Part shown: in pieces, positions 50,493 through 61,300 of the stretch
Layout: every line of letters starts with the position of its first letter
Position numbering within the stretch: the stretch's first letter is position 1
Position numbers and translations under genes: made by a program
Notes under the pieces: generated by a model
Seen by the model: only the letters and a program-made list of their open reading frames with translations
Databases searched by the model: none
Told to the model about the DNA's origin: nothing
DNA from: Gracilaria caudata
Taxonomy: Eukaryota > Rhodophyta > Florideophyceae > Gracilariales > Gracilariaceae
DNA: 64,000 nucleotides
Assembly (NCBI GenBank): GCA_030374735.1
Contig: JASCIV010000024.1
Coordinates: 1 to 64,000 of the forward strand
Reading direction: 5' to 3'

Positions 50493-51244
50493 ATGCATCG
50501 TAGTGCATTCGTTCCTGCTGTTGCGGATACATTCAGGGATTCGTCTTTGACGCACAGCAAACTTGTGTGTCGTGCATCAAACAATATCCGGGCTGCGAAG
50601 CGTCGTCCACCATCATCAGCTCCTATTGCTCAGCTGTCTCCGCCTAACAAGGACGTCGATTGGATTTTTGTGGACACGGTGGTACAGACAAACGACTTTA
50701 TCGTTTCCGAAAAACTGGAACGTGAAGTGCGGGATGATGCTTTAAGTCTGGTAAGAGTAGTACTACGTGATGCCCCAACAGAGCTTTGCGTGGTTTTATG
50801 TGATGACCGAGAAATATCCGCCTTGAATTCTCGGTGGCGCGGGATTGACAAAGCCACAGACGTCCTATCTTTCCCGCAAAATGACCCAGACATGGTAGTT
50901 CTCGGTGATATCGTGATAAGCGTCGAAACAGCAGTTAGACAGGCTGAAGAAAGAGAATTGGACGTTAAGGATGAGATTCGTATACTTCTAGTGCACGGGC
51001 TACTCCACTTGATGGGATACGACCATGAAGGTGCCATTGAAGGCGATTGGCTTGTTGTAAGTTACTACACACAATTGCACGCGTTTGTGTACGTTTGCAT
51101 ACTAACGAAGCAGCGGCCTACGACGAATGAACAAAGATGGCCAAGATGGAGAACAAATTCCTTCAAGACCTTGGATGGCAAGGCGAGGGGCTTATTTCTT
51201 CTGTGCAGGAGGACTCGACATACAGGGATATTGTGCAGTCTTAA
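50493..51244 (+). CDS. ybeY: plastid-targeted YbeY endoribonuclease / rRNA maturation factor
   Basis: Exons 50493-51056 and 51137-51244 give 223 residues. The intron (80 bp) begins GTAAGT, has an exact TACTAAC and ends CAAAG. The acceptor is chosen because the TACTAAC-proximal AGs put a wrong frame after 'GDWLV', while this one gives the family C-terminus 'MENKFLQDLGWQGEGLI'. The zinc triad is complete: H168, H172, H178 (HGLLHLMGYDHE). YbeY trims rRNA 3' ends in bacteria and plastids. MHRSAFVPAV... is a red algal/glaucophyte-type transit peptide (F6). The frame upstream to 50460 has no ATG. Confidence 0.92.
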
Positions 51245-52190
51245 ACACATTACTAGTGTTGAAGTGCATCCCACACCTACTAGCTTAGTAAACAGTATTA
51301 GAGCTTGAATAGACCCTGAGAAAAGTTTGCAGTGCTCCCGGGGTATCCAGAACATGTCTTTGTCATATGAACATTGATCATTGGGATCTCACCTACTGGA
51401 GAACCTGGGAACACAAGTGAATTACCAAATGCGGAGGGCATCCCAACTATCCTGCATTGCTGCAGAGCAGATCGGTCCGAACTTATCCTGTGTCGCTCCT
51501 AGGCCCTTCTTGCAACGCTTCATCTGCGATAGCGGCTATAGCAGAATAGCTACCCAACAAGCCTGTCCATTATAGCAGATAGCAGATGTGGATTTCGTTA
51601 GCATGGAGCGGGCGGAACGCCCAAAACATTTGCTTGCCGCGATCGGGAGGGAGAAGATATCTTGAAAAGAAGGGGAAGACTGCCAGTTGCTACACCTTTT
51701 CGATTTCATTATACATGAGCAACCCACTAGTGGAGACGATGAGAACCTTATCGGCCTTGATAAGTTAGCGACACATTCCGTTCTCGAACAAGAAGCCGTA
51801 AATACGTACCTCGCTCAGATATCGGCACGATGCATGCTGATCTGTCCGAAGATATCAATGTTAACCATACACAAATGAATTTGGAATAGAATATGGAATT
51901 CGGTCGAGGAAAAGACCAACGATGTCCACGGCCGGCGCTTGGTGAAGCTCGATTTCCCTATGCACGCGTCTTTGCTTCTGCAGCCCGGTAAGTCTGCACG
52001 AGGCATCTTGTTTGGGATTACGAGCATCCTTAACAGTTTTCAGCCGAAGCAACCTTTACTGCCGTTTCATTAGTACCGATCAGTGCGTCAATTGCACTTC
52101 TGTAAGCGTACAAGGAGCTTCTGGGGATCCAGTCTACTTGCTAAGCTTGTCTAGAAGCTTGCCGCGTTCTTTGAGTCTGCGCACCCCATA
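51245..52190. other. intergenic, includes a possibly decayed coding stretch
   Basis: No supportable gene. A plus frame from about 51580 to 51878 reads like protein ('VDFVSMERAERPKHLLAAIGREK', then one TGA, then 'LLHLFDFIIHEQPTSGDDENL...HSVLEQEAVNTYLAQISARC'). It may be an exon or the remains of a gene. Confidence 0.4.
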
Positions 52191-53798
52191 ATGGCATCTT
52201 TTCAACTCCCAGATATTCATGACAACCCAGACGGATGGGGCCCTCCGATGGATTTAGCGCCAAAGAAATTTCAGGATATGCCATATGCCCCATTCTCCAA
52301 GTCAGATCGACTCGGTCGGGCCGCAGATTGGACTGCCTACAATAATAGATATGGCAGAGATCAAACCGAAGACTCATCCCTAGATTTCACTGTTGTTGAC
52401 AATAAAGTGCTTCCGCGTCCGAGCTACAGTAGAGGTCGTGGAGGATATCGTACAAATCTCAGGGGTCGGGGCGGCCGCTATGGGGATCGGAACGGCCAGG
52501 ATCGTGACGGCGGCCGAAAAGGAGGACGTGGCGCGAAGTCGAATGTGCGTGGTACCAGAGGCGGGTATCGACCGCGATGGGAGGATCGTCGCAACATTCA
52601 ACGGGAGGCCAGTGTTGAAGTCGGTTCTGACTGGCAGGTGCTCGAAGAGATATCATCTAATGTCCTGTCAAAGATGTCGTTTAATATGCGAGATGAAGGC
52701 GAAGACATTGTTACTTGTGGGGTCATTCCGTTCTACGATCGCAGTGCTGATCGTATTACTGCTAAATCCTCGAAGCCTTTACGCGTTGTGGATGTAGAGT
52801 ATCCTCGTATTACTACAACAGACGACTCTGTTATTCGAAGAATTGCTGGTAGCGGGGAGGGGACGGTGTTTGCAACCGGTGCAATACTGGCGATTCTCAT
52901 GGCAGCTCCACGTTCAGTGCAGAGTTGGGATATCATAGTACAAAGAATTGGGGGCAAACTTTTCTTTGATAAGCGAGATGGATCTTTGGCGGACTTCATC
53001 ACAGTGAGTGAAACCTCTCATGACCCACCTAAGGACGAAAAGAGTCTCTCTGGAGATGAAGCAATTAATTCCTTCCAGAAGCTCAGTGATGAGGCAACGC
53101 GTATCAATGATAACTTCATTCAAAACGTTGTCAGCAAGACCCACGTCCACAAGTATCCGGAGGAGAATCCGTTTTTGGAAGAAGTGGAAGGCAAGGCTGC
53201 GAACGTAGCGTACAAGTACCGGAAATGGTCACTTGGAGATGACATTGTGGTTGTGGCACGTTGTGACCTTGACGCTGCATTCGCTCCATCGAGTGAGGGA
53301 GAGGAACCGATTCCGATCACTGTTCGAGCGTTAAACGAGTACTTTGACCCAACTGCGAGACAATCAACGGATTGGAGAGGGAAATTAGACACTCAGCGTG
53401 GAGCAGTTCTAGCAACTGAGGTGAAAAACAATGCAGCCAAGTTGGCCAGATGGACAGCAGAGGCTATAATGGCTAACTCTGGAAGGATTAAGTTCGGCTT
53501 TGTGTCTCGAACAAGAATGAATAAGAATGATAGTCATGTCATTCTCGGAACTCAAATGTATCGACCAAAAGAATTTGCGAGTCAAATTGCGTTTAACACA
53601 AATAACATGTGGGGTGTCCTCAAGGGTATCATTGACATTTGTTACAGAAACTTGAAGGACGGAGAGAAGGGGGTATTTATGAAGGACCCGAACAAGCCAA
53701 TTCTTCGGTTATACAGGGTGCCAGACGATGTCTTTGAATCTGAAGAGGAAGAAGAGGAAGAGCAAGAAACTCCCCAGCAGATGGGTCTTTTTATGTGA
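52191..53798 (+). CDS. EIF3D: translation initiation factor eIF3 subunit D
   Basis: 535 residues covering the eIF3d family. The conserved N-terminal 'DIHDNPDGWGPP' and 'PYAPFSKSDRLGRAADW' is followed by an RGG-rich linker (about 80-130). The cap-binding core follows ('DWQVLEEI', 'SWDIIVQRIGGKLFFDKRDGSLADFITVSET', 'KWSLGDDIVVVARCDLDA', 'LNEYFD', 'LDTQRGAVLATEVKNNAAKLARW', 'MYRPKEFASQI'). The acidic C-terminus ends GLFM. eIF3d is a peripheral subunit of the eIF3 complex on the 40S ribosome and can bind mRNA caps. Single exon. ATG 52191. Confidence 0.95.
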   Translation: MASFQLPDIHDNPDGWGPPMDLAPKKFQDMPYAPFSKSDRLGRAADWTAYNNRYGRDQTEDSSLDFTVVDNKVLPRPSYSRGRGGYRTNLRGRGGRYGDRNGQDRDGGRKGGRGAKSNVRGTRGGYRPRWEDRRNIQREASVEVGSDWQVLEEISSNVLSKMSFNMRDEGEDIVTCGVIPFYDRSADRITAKSSKPLRVVDVEYPRITTTDDSVIRRIAGSGEGTVFATGAILAILMAAPRSVQSWDIIVQRIGGKLFFDKRDGSLADFITVSETSHDPPKDEKSLSGDEAINSFQKLSDEATRINDNFIQNVVSKTHVHKYPEENPFLEEVEGKAANVAYKYRKWSLGDDIVVVARCDLDAAFAPSSEGEEPIPITVRALNEYFDPTARQSTDWRGKLDTQRGAVLATEVKNNAAKLARWTAEAIMANSGRIKFGFVSRTRMNKNDSHVILGTQMYRPKEFASQIAFNTNNMWGVLKGIIDICYRNLKDGEKGVFMKDPNKPILRLYRVPDDVFESEEEEEEEQETPQQMGLFM

Positions 53799-54282
53799 GG
53801 AACAACCACAACGTGAGTAACATAAATTCGTTATGAGAGGTTTGGCAGACGCAACCCTTCGTTTCATATTGGAGCAAATGCTGTTGGCTGTTGTCGGCAA
53901 CTGTGAAAGGAAGGTTTGTCAGCCGCGTGGATTACCATTAACAGTGGGTGCTATAAAGCTCAGAAAACGAGTAACATTGTTATTGACTGCGTAACGCTTG
54001 TGTTTACCCCGGTGCTCGATGTGCCATGCTTGAAGTAGCAACTGCTAGCCATTTATTTCTCACACTGCAGAGTTTTGAGACTGTAGTTGCTGAGGAAGAG
54101 ATTAATCGAAATTGAACTATCGCGCCCGTAAATGAGAGAGAGAGAGAGAAGAGATTAATGGGAGGACGAAGGCGATAAGCGTCAGTAGCGAAACACCCTG
54201 CGGTCGAAAACACCTGTGAGATCTAATACTTCTCGTCGTAGCCCAGTGTGTGTAGCACCGTTTGATATTTAGTGGCTGCGAC

Positions 54283-54328
54283 ATAGATGTGTTTTAGGTT
54301 GCTGGGGTTCTTAGCAAGCCCTCGAGGG
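54283..54328 (-). repeat. 43-bp dispersed repeat, diverged copy
   Basis: On the minus strand: CTCGAGGGCTTGCTAAGAAC then CCCAGCAACCTA, aligning with GCGAGGGTTTGCTTAGAAC / CCCAACACCTAT at 34657-34699. A further relative is at 49861-49895. Confidence 0.6.
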
Positions 54329-54500
54329 GCGTTTGATAGGACGCCCACGATTCTTATGCAGGAGAAGTTGCTGCTGACTAGTGAAGCTCAAGACCTTAGA
54401 AGTTGCAAGTCCATCATCTTATTCCGCTCCTACGGCGTATGACGTAGTCCAACGAGGTATGAGGGTTAACCTTCAGAGGGATAACCGTAAGGGATAAGGT

Positions 54501-54520
54501 TAGAACGCTACCCTTGGTAA
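54501..54520 (+). repeat. 20-bp repeat TAGAACGCTACCCTTGGTAA, copy 2
   Basis: Identical to 44003-44022 over 20 bp. Confidence 0.8.
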
Positions 54521-55350
54521 TCTTGCGAGCGATTTCGTGGTCGAAACAATATCATACATGATGTATCCAAGGGATACTGTACACACGAGTCATATGCGAA
54601 TTCGTAGCCTCATAATCTCCCGACCCTCCTACCTTCGTAGACAGCCTCTGGCTCAATGAGCCACACACCGGAAGCCTTCCTGACGTTGCAGATAAATGGA
54701 TATTCGAGCTTCACGCCTGATAAATGTACTTTTTCTGCTATTTAGAATTCATTCCTATTAGGAATGTACGATGGTACTGTACCGAGCTTTGTGGAGGTTG
54801 GCTTCACGATTGACAATTTCTGGCTGAGGTGAGCCACGACAATCTCTTCGATGAATTCTTCGCAAGTACGAAGGTAGATTAAATCTCAGATACCGGAATC
54901 CGGTAATAACTTCACACTTCACATGACAGCTCGCTCACATGAGAAGGCACAAACTCATCCCTGCCATAAATTCCCTCGGAAATGAGCCGAATGGGTTCGC
55001 ATAATGACTTCCAACATAGAATGCAGTCAATTTGACAAGCGAGGGGAAAGGGTTGCCAGAGTAAATTACTTCGCAACGCAAAATTCTCTTGTTTGTGGTG
55101 CTCGCGGTGGAGATGAAAGGAAAAGAGCCATAGGATGTTGGTCGATGCCCTATGCTTCAATGGTTGTCATTGTTGAATTAATTGATCCCATATCCATCCC
55201 CCACACACGATAGTCCCGTCCCATGCTGAAGTCCACGGATATAAAACAGATCCGTGCCCACCACATAGCGATTCACCAGCGCACACAGCCAAGCTCGAAC
55301 GATAGCCACCGCCTCGGAACTTAATCAGAGTAATATCCTATCTGTCCATC

Positions 55351-55791
55351 ATGATCGAAATGCTTCTGAACATCGGCCTCTTCTGGCTGGCGTCCTCCTC
55401 TCGCCGAAACAGCAAATTACGACAGTCTCGTTGCAATCTTTTGGAACAGGAAATTGAGGAGAAGGAGGCACAAATCATGCTTCTTACCGCACAGTTGGAA
55501 GAGCTGTCTTCTGAAGTGCAAATGGCGCTGCGGGAGAAGGAGAAAGAGTGGACAGGAAGAATGTCCTTGTGGAAGGAAGAAACACTCCGAATCGGAAGCG
55601 TACTACGAGGAGAAGTGAGGAAGTTGGAGGCAGAGCTTGGAAACCTGAAACAGCCTGATTTGGGATTGAACATCGTGCGAGTACAAGAGCTTAAAGACCA
55701 ACGCTTTGTCCTTCCCGAGAAGATCGCGGTGCGTGAAGCCCAGAAACTTGATCTCAGAAGCGCACGCACGCAGAAGGGCGAAGGAATGTAG
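55351..55791 (+). CDS. hypothetical coiled-coil protein, 146 aa
   Basis: The short hydrophobic start (MIEMLLNIGLFWLASSS) is followed by an almost continuous coiled coil (about 22-100, e.g. 'CNLLEQEIEEKEAQIMLLTAQLEELSSEV'), then a basic tail. Not recognised. It lies alone between intergenic stretches. Like the protein at 16767-17195 it has a hydrophobic start and a charged helix, but homology is not evident. The ATG at 55351 is in context ATC-ATG. Probably real, function unknown. Confidence 0.5.
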   Translation: MIEMLLNIGLFWLASSSRRNSKLRQSRCNLLEQEIEEKEAQIMLLTAQLEELSSEVQMALREKEKEWTGRMSLWKEETLRIGSVLRGEVRKLEAELGNLKQPDLGLNIVRVQELKDQRFVLPEKIAVREAQKLDLRSARTQKGEGM

Positions 55792-56063
55792 ATGAGAACT
55801 AGGGTTCAATGGATAAACACTCTGTGCACCGGCACACGCTTCTTGTATGATAAAATAGGAGCCTGAGGTATGCGGCTCCAGCCTGTGTCACGGAATAGAA
55901 ACACGCGGTGTGCCGCACAAACTCGGAACTAGCAACCATTGTTCCGAGAATATAAGAAACCTCACTGGTGACATGTAGCCGCTATCGTCAAATAAGAAGG
56001 ATAACATAAACACTTGTACGTTGAAGTTCGCCACTCGAGCATTGACAAAAACAGCCACGACGA

Positions 56064-57674
56064 TTATGATGTAGCAGAATTTGGATCAACTGCATCGTCT
56101 GGTCCATCCTGAATATTAAGTCCTTCTAGCAGTTCCTCAATAGGTACCTCTGGGTAATCTTCATCATCCTCATGATCATCGACCGACTCATTTTTAGGAG
56201 CTAGGGTGGCGTTACCCTGGTCCACATCCATTCTGAACGTTGGTTCCTTTGTCTTTGAGGGATCTTTGTAGATATTAATGTTCGTGCGCAGCTCTTGGTC
56301 CTGTTCGAGGTCTTGAAGGAATTCTTCTTGTTCTGCCGCCATTCGCGCTATGGGGTCAAGATTTGACCTTCTGTTGCCTGTTTCAACAACGGTGTCGTCA
56401 AGCTCCATATTCAAACGCTTGAGTCTCCACATGCGACGTTTGGAACGGTTCTTCTTCGAGTACGTCTTCTTGAAAAGAAGAAAATCCGGAACTTCAAGTC
56501 GCTTGTGTCCGGCCAAAAGGGATTCGTTATAGACAGCGTTCACAAGGTCGTACCCAAGAGCCAGGTCTCCTGGATTAAGAAAATTCCCCAGATGAGTAGG
56601 GAGATAATGTTGAACATCATTCTTTCCGTAATCTATCGAACGAGCTACCGTGGCATCTGCTAGACACCATTTGCTCTTGCGCTCACGTGTTTTCTCCACA
56701 TCGAGAACAATAAACTCCGTACCCTGCTTAAAGCTCATCAGAGCTGGAAATGGATACTTCCAGTACAACGGCGCAGGCAGCTCAGCGGTTTGAAGAGTAA
56801 GCGGATCGATAAGAGATACAGTCGTTGATATCTTGGTAACAAGTACAAGAGGTCCAATACCGCCCAGAAGTACATGTACTTTCGGTGGCAGGCAGACGAT
56901 ATCATCCTTGCACAACGGGAGGATTTCAACCGAAAAGGTATACTTGTATCTATATGTGTTAGAGTTTGCATCATGAGACACGAGATGATCGGCTTGCTTT
57001 GTTCGAATGGGAACCACATGGCTCAAGAATGACACAAATCGCATCGCATGACTCCTGTGAAGAAAGTAAAAGTCCAAACCATCCGGATGGGCCTTAATCC
57101 CAACAGCATCTTCATGGGAACCATGTTTGATAATCAGCTGCTCCAAGTACAAAAACGTTCGTTTATGAACAACTTTTTGTCGCACTTGTACGACAGCCTG
57201 CCACTCATCCATATCTGCTGCATCACGCTTGCACATATCACACTGCTGATACTCGACGACAAATTCCACAACAAACTCTTGCTGCAATATTGTGTTGTGA
57301 AAAACTTCTTTCTGAACGAGCAGTCTCACACGAATTCGACGCGAATGCGGCTCTGTCCATTGAAACCCAGCATCCACGAGCTTCACTTTGTTCAACCCCT
57401 TTAACCGTTTAATACAAAGCGTGAGCAGTTCTTTTGATTCAAGTTCGGCAGCAACCCAGTGCTTCGGAGGTTGAAGATATCTTGCACAGCCTCTGCAGTA
57501 ATAAATACTGGACGTCTTTGGAATGTTCTCTGTTATGTCAACCTGACCCCGAATACAATTGACACACATATTTGAGGGATTCGCCGTGATGGGTACGCCA
57601 CACAAGCAGCATAAAATAGTAGGAAGGGTGCGCTGGGCAGGGGCATTCGACGAATCTAAATCCATTGTGTCCAT
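56064..57674 (-). CDS. NMD3: NMD3, 60S ribosome export adaptor
   Basis: 536 residues. The N-terminal zinc region has CxxC pairs C22/C25, C37/C40 and C60/C63, plus a later YQQCDMCKRD. The conserved NMD3 body follows ('KVKLVDAGFQWTEPHSRRIRVRLLVQKEVF', 'LDFYFLHRSHAMRFVSFLSHVVPI'). The C-terminal 'DLALGYDLVNAVYNE' and 'PDFLLFKKTYSKKNRSKRRMWRLKRL' match the family. Acidic tail with a leucine-rich segment (VPIEELLEGLNI), suitable as a nuclear export signal. NMD3 carries the nascent large ribosomal subunit to the cytoplasm with Crm1. The ATG at 57674 is the first in frame. Divergent from dynein. Confidence 0.95.
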   Translation of the reverse strand: MDTMDLDSSNAPAQRTLPTILCCLCGVPITANPSNMCVNCIRGQVDITENIPKTSSIYYCRGCARYLQPPKHWVAAELESKELLTLCIKRLKGLNKVKLVDAGFQWTEPHSRRIRVRLLVQKEVFHNTILQQEFVVEFVVEYQQCDMCKRDAADMDEWQAVVQVRQKVVHKRTFLYLEQLIIKHGSHEDAVGIKAHPDGLDFYFLHRSHAMRFVSFLSHVVPIRTKQADHLVSHDANSNTYRYKYTFSVEILPLCKDDIVCLPPKVHVLLGGIGPLVLVTKISTTVSLIDPLTLQTAELPAPLYWKYPFPALMSFKQGTEFIVLDVEKTRERKSKWCLADATVARSIDYGKNDVQHYLPTHLGNFLNPGDLALGYDLVNAVYNESLLAGHKRLEVPDFLLFKKTYSKKNRSKRRMWRLKRLNMELDDTVVETGNRRSNLDPIARMAAEQEEFLQDLEQDQELRTNINIYKDPSKTKEPTFRMDVDQGNATLAPKNESVDDHEDDEDYPEVPIEELLEGLNIQDGPDDAVDPNSATS

Positions 57675-58397
57675 TTTCAGACCTCCAGTAGTGAGCTCTA
57701 CGGTTCTGTCGTCAAGGTAGACCAAACTCTGTAATTGTGAAAGGACAACAACGGTGAACTGCAAAGACTTGACAGCTCGGTAGCCAAGAGAGTCTCACCA
57801 ACGTGCTCTTTCTGCTTACGGACATATAAGTACAACGATAAAAGGTAATACTACGAATTCCCGGAATCTGGGCGCATAGAGCGGCTGCAGTCGGCGGCCG
57901 ACACTACTAGTAGAAGGATCTGGGAGCCCTTTTTTGGAGAAATCCAATTTCTGCAAAATATGGCACAGTATAATTTGCATCTGACGACAAATTGACGATC
58001 ATATCGTGATCCTCTTACCTTACACTTGCTTACCATAGTTACAGAATGTGAAAATTGTACTGACAAACAACAACATGATTATATTGGAGCCGGGTCCTTT
58101 TTGTGTTTTCAAATCAGGTTCAGAGTTTGAACCTGCCCTGCCCGGTATGCACTTGTGCATTCCCGCTGTCATCACCCGCCATTTAGTTCTGGTTGATTTA
58201 GTTCCCGCCATTTTGTTCTGGTTGATTATACAGCAGGTTAAATTGAAACCAAACTTCATCGGAAGGTGTGCACCGTGCACACCTTCTTCGTAAACCAGCA
58301 CAGGCTTCTACCAGCCAGTTTTCAGCACAATCCTTTCCCTATGCCGTGGGGCTAGCCTTCTTACCAATCGAAATACCTCTGGGCTTCCAAGCACAAA
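57675..58397. promoter_or_regulatory. divergent upstream region of NMD3 and dynein heavy chain
   Basis: 723 bp. It has a 13-bp palindrome GTCGGC-G-GCCGAC (about 57890), a 26-bp direct duplication (58175-58200 and 58204-58229, 24 of 26 the same) and a perfect 25-bp palindrome (58262-58286). No gene. Confidence 0.6.
58262..58286. other. perfect 25-bp palindrome upstream of dynein
   Basis: GAAGGTGTGCAC, centre C, GTGCACACCTTC: 12-bp arms, no mismatch. It ends 111 bp before the dynein ATG and follows the 26-bp direct repeat. Confidence 0.92.
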
Positions 58398-61300
58398 ATG
58401 GAATATGATACGGTTGCCACAACACTCTCCAGCCTTGGGATTAACGACCCTAAACAAGCGATTTCAAGTGTAGAAGATGGCGCTATGGCTCTTTTGAAAT
58501 TAAGCGCTGGATCTTCAATCGCACTTCTTCGACGGGGAAAGAAGTATGACGCTCTTGTTCTTGGTTCACAAGCTGATTGCCCGGTTCCCTCACTGCGTGC
58601 AATGCTTGAATCAGCTGTGCTTCCCCTTTCTGATACATATGCGGCCAAAGTTGGAGTGGCTCTGCCAGAGCGCGACACTCTGCGAAAACGGATTAAGGAA
58701 GCCTCCGTGGCACTTGACATGATTGCAAAGGGCAGACTCGTCTCGGTGGATCCACCGGAATTCCCTCTAAATGTACAAGTGAAGAAATTTGTGCAGGACG
58801 GCGCCGCCTCGATCGATGATATTCCAGAGCAGTTTATTGATGACAACTCCGTTTTGAATCAGTTGCAGGCCAATGTTCGAACGTGGTCTTTAGCGATCGA
58901 TCGCACAGTGCAGATTGCGAGAGATGGCCCTAGAACTGTGCTATCTGTAGAGGAAGAAACGGTGTTTTGGAGTTCTTTGGATTCCGCGCTTTTATCGGCC
59001 CAGAAATCTCTTGCATCAAAGCCTGTCAAGATCTCCTTGGAAATCTTAGGTCGCAAAAGAAGAGCGACTGGTTTCCTGCTCAATGCCACAAGTTCGGTAG
59101 ATAGCTCTCGCCGAAAGGCAGCTGCAGTCCTGAAGTTCCTCCACGGGCTTCCACTTCTTTCAATGCGAACAACAGATGACATTCAAACTTTGAAGAGAGG
59201 CGTAGCAGAACTTCTGGAACATGTTGTCACCAAGTTGAGAATGTCATCTTTATCTATTGAGCGGGTTCTTAGTCTAACTGATGCAATGGCTTCAGATGTC
59301 AGTCGTGCCATGCAACGCATTCTTCTTGTCGATGGAGGTCTTTTATCTCTTCCGTACAAACAGTTTGCCAATGTGTTTGAAGCTTGTTGCGAACTGTTCG
59401 AGATTTGGGAGACGGGCTTTGACCACTGTCGAAAGGTCGCCAGGGACTCAGCACGCAAAATGAGAGAAGCTCTACCTCCAAGGCAGAAACCTCCTCTAAA
59501 AGACCTGCAAAAACATCTAATGCAAGTTCACGAACTGCGTTCCGACCATCATGACATTCGTTCGGTGCTCGTTTTCCTGTCTTCCAGACAGAGAGTGCCT
59601 CTGAGTCTGGTCGAAATCTTGGACCGTGGATTAGCTAAATTGGTTGACGAGTGTAAGTCTCTGAACCACTTTGATCTTAAAACCAAAGAACAGATGTTCT
59701 GGGATGAAAAACGAGCGAGATATAGATCTATTGTTTCAAAGATTGAAGAACGTCTTGCAGCAAACTATGAAGATATCTCGAAAAATGCCACTACCTTTGA
59801 CGAGCTTGCCGCATCACTGAAAGGATTTAAGTGCATCCTAGGCAAATCGTTCATGGTCTCAGTTATCACAAATGCCGCGAGCTCGGTTCTTGAACTTGGC
59901 TCCAAAGCTCTTTCCATATTGAAGAAACGATATCGTGTAATGACGGAAAGATTAGCTTGTGATAAATTGAATTCATCTCTCGCCATCTGTACATTTCTAT
60001 CTGAATCCCGTTTGTTGAGCCGCCGCGTATCTTCTATGGACATGAATCTCAAGGATATTTGTGGAGAGTCAAATATACCTTACATTCTTGACGTAAGGGA
60101 GTTCTCCGCTGAGATTCAAAGGTTTGGTCGAAAAGTCAATCCTTCTGAGAAATTCTTGTCATGGGTTAAGCAAATAGCTACCGATGAACTCTGCTTTCCA
60201 CTCTTTGCCTTGGTCAAGAAGCCTGTTGGGCAAAGTCATATTCTGCCTTCATTATCATCTGAGACAATAAGAGTTTTTGAAGTAGTGTCTTGTGTTCGTC
60301 AAGATCGCGAACTTCACGCTGTCTTCAGTGCAAAGCATCTGGACCTGGCTCGCCGCAGCAAATCTTTACTTGCAGTGCATTCAAAAATCGATGAAGCGCT
60401 TCGCTGCTTCAACAGGACGTGCTTTAGCGTATCAGCAATGGAACACACACAATTTTTGCGGCTGTTTTGCTTGCTACAAACTAAGCTTGACAAAGTTTAC
60501 GCTTTGCTCGAGAAAGGCTTCCAGATGCATTGGAATCACTCTCTTCGTGAACTCGATATTTATTCAACAGAAGTACTTGAACAATGTTCTTCACTTTGTT
60601 ATGGCGCTCAAGTTCTTTTGGAATGTGATCGAGTTATGGGAGACTCTCTCATTAACCTAAAAGGCATATTTCCTTCTCTATCGCGGGGTAGTTTGAGTGA
60701 AGAAGCAAGAGTCTGTGTATTGAATGAGTTCCAGGCCTTTTCTGGGGCAAAAGAAACAATTGTCGGACGCTTTACGGATTTTGATGTGGAGAGCTACCTA
60801 CATACAATTTGGATGCCACTAGTTACTGAGTCTGTCTTAGAGATTTTGACAAAGTTACAGCATTGTTGGTTGAAGGCGCTAAACACGAACGATCTTTTGC
60901 TCCCAACGATATTTATCGACGCGGGATCTTCCTCTGGACAGAGATTGATCTCATGCACACCTGATGTCGTGGATTTTGAACTTCTCTTTTATCAATCTCT
61001 TGGTCATGTCCATAACGTCTTCATGAAATTTCTATCTACTGGGTTTGAAAGGATCTTCAGAACTAAGGATAACTGGATGCCATCTTGTTACGGTTTCGTA
61101 ACGTTTCATATGCAGTCAGTTTCGACCTTGATAAACCCTTCTAGACGACAAGGCCCGTTTTCTGCGATTGGTGAGCTCCGAATCCGGGTGTGTGAGAGGT
61201 TGGGACAGTGGAATATCTACAAGCGTTTCCTTTTGATAGATGAGACTTCGATTCCTTCTTTGGAACATGGACTATCAGAGCTCCCTAAAATTCTTGAGTT

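Larger units (their letters stand above)
53799..55350. other. intergenic, 1.55 kb
   Basis: No gene. It contains an inverted 43-bp repeat copy (54283-54328) and the exact 20-bp repeat at 54501-54520. An AT-rich patch near 54540-54600 has GATACTGTACAC-like motifs. Confidence 0.5.
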
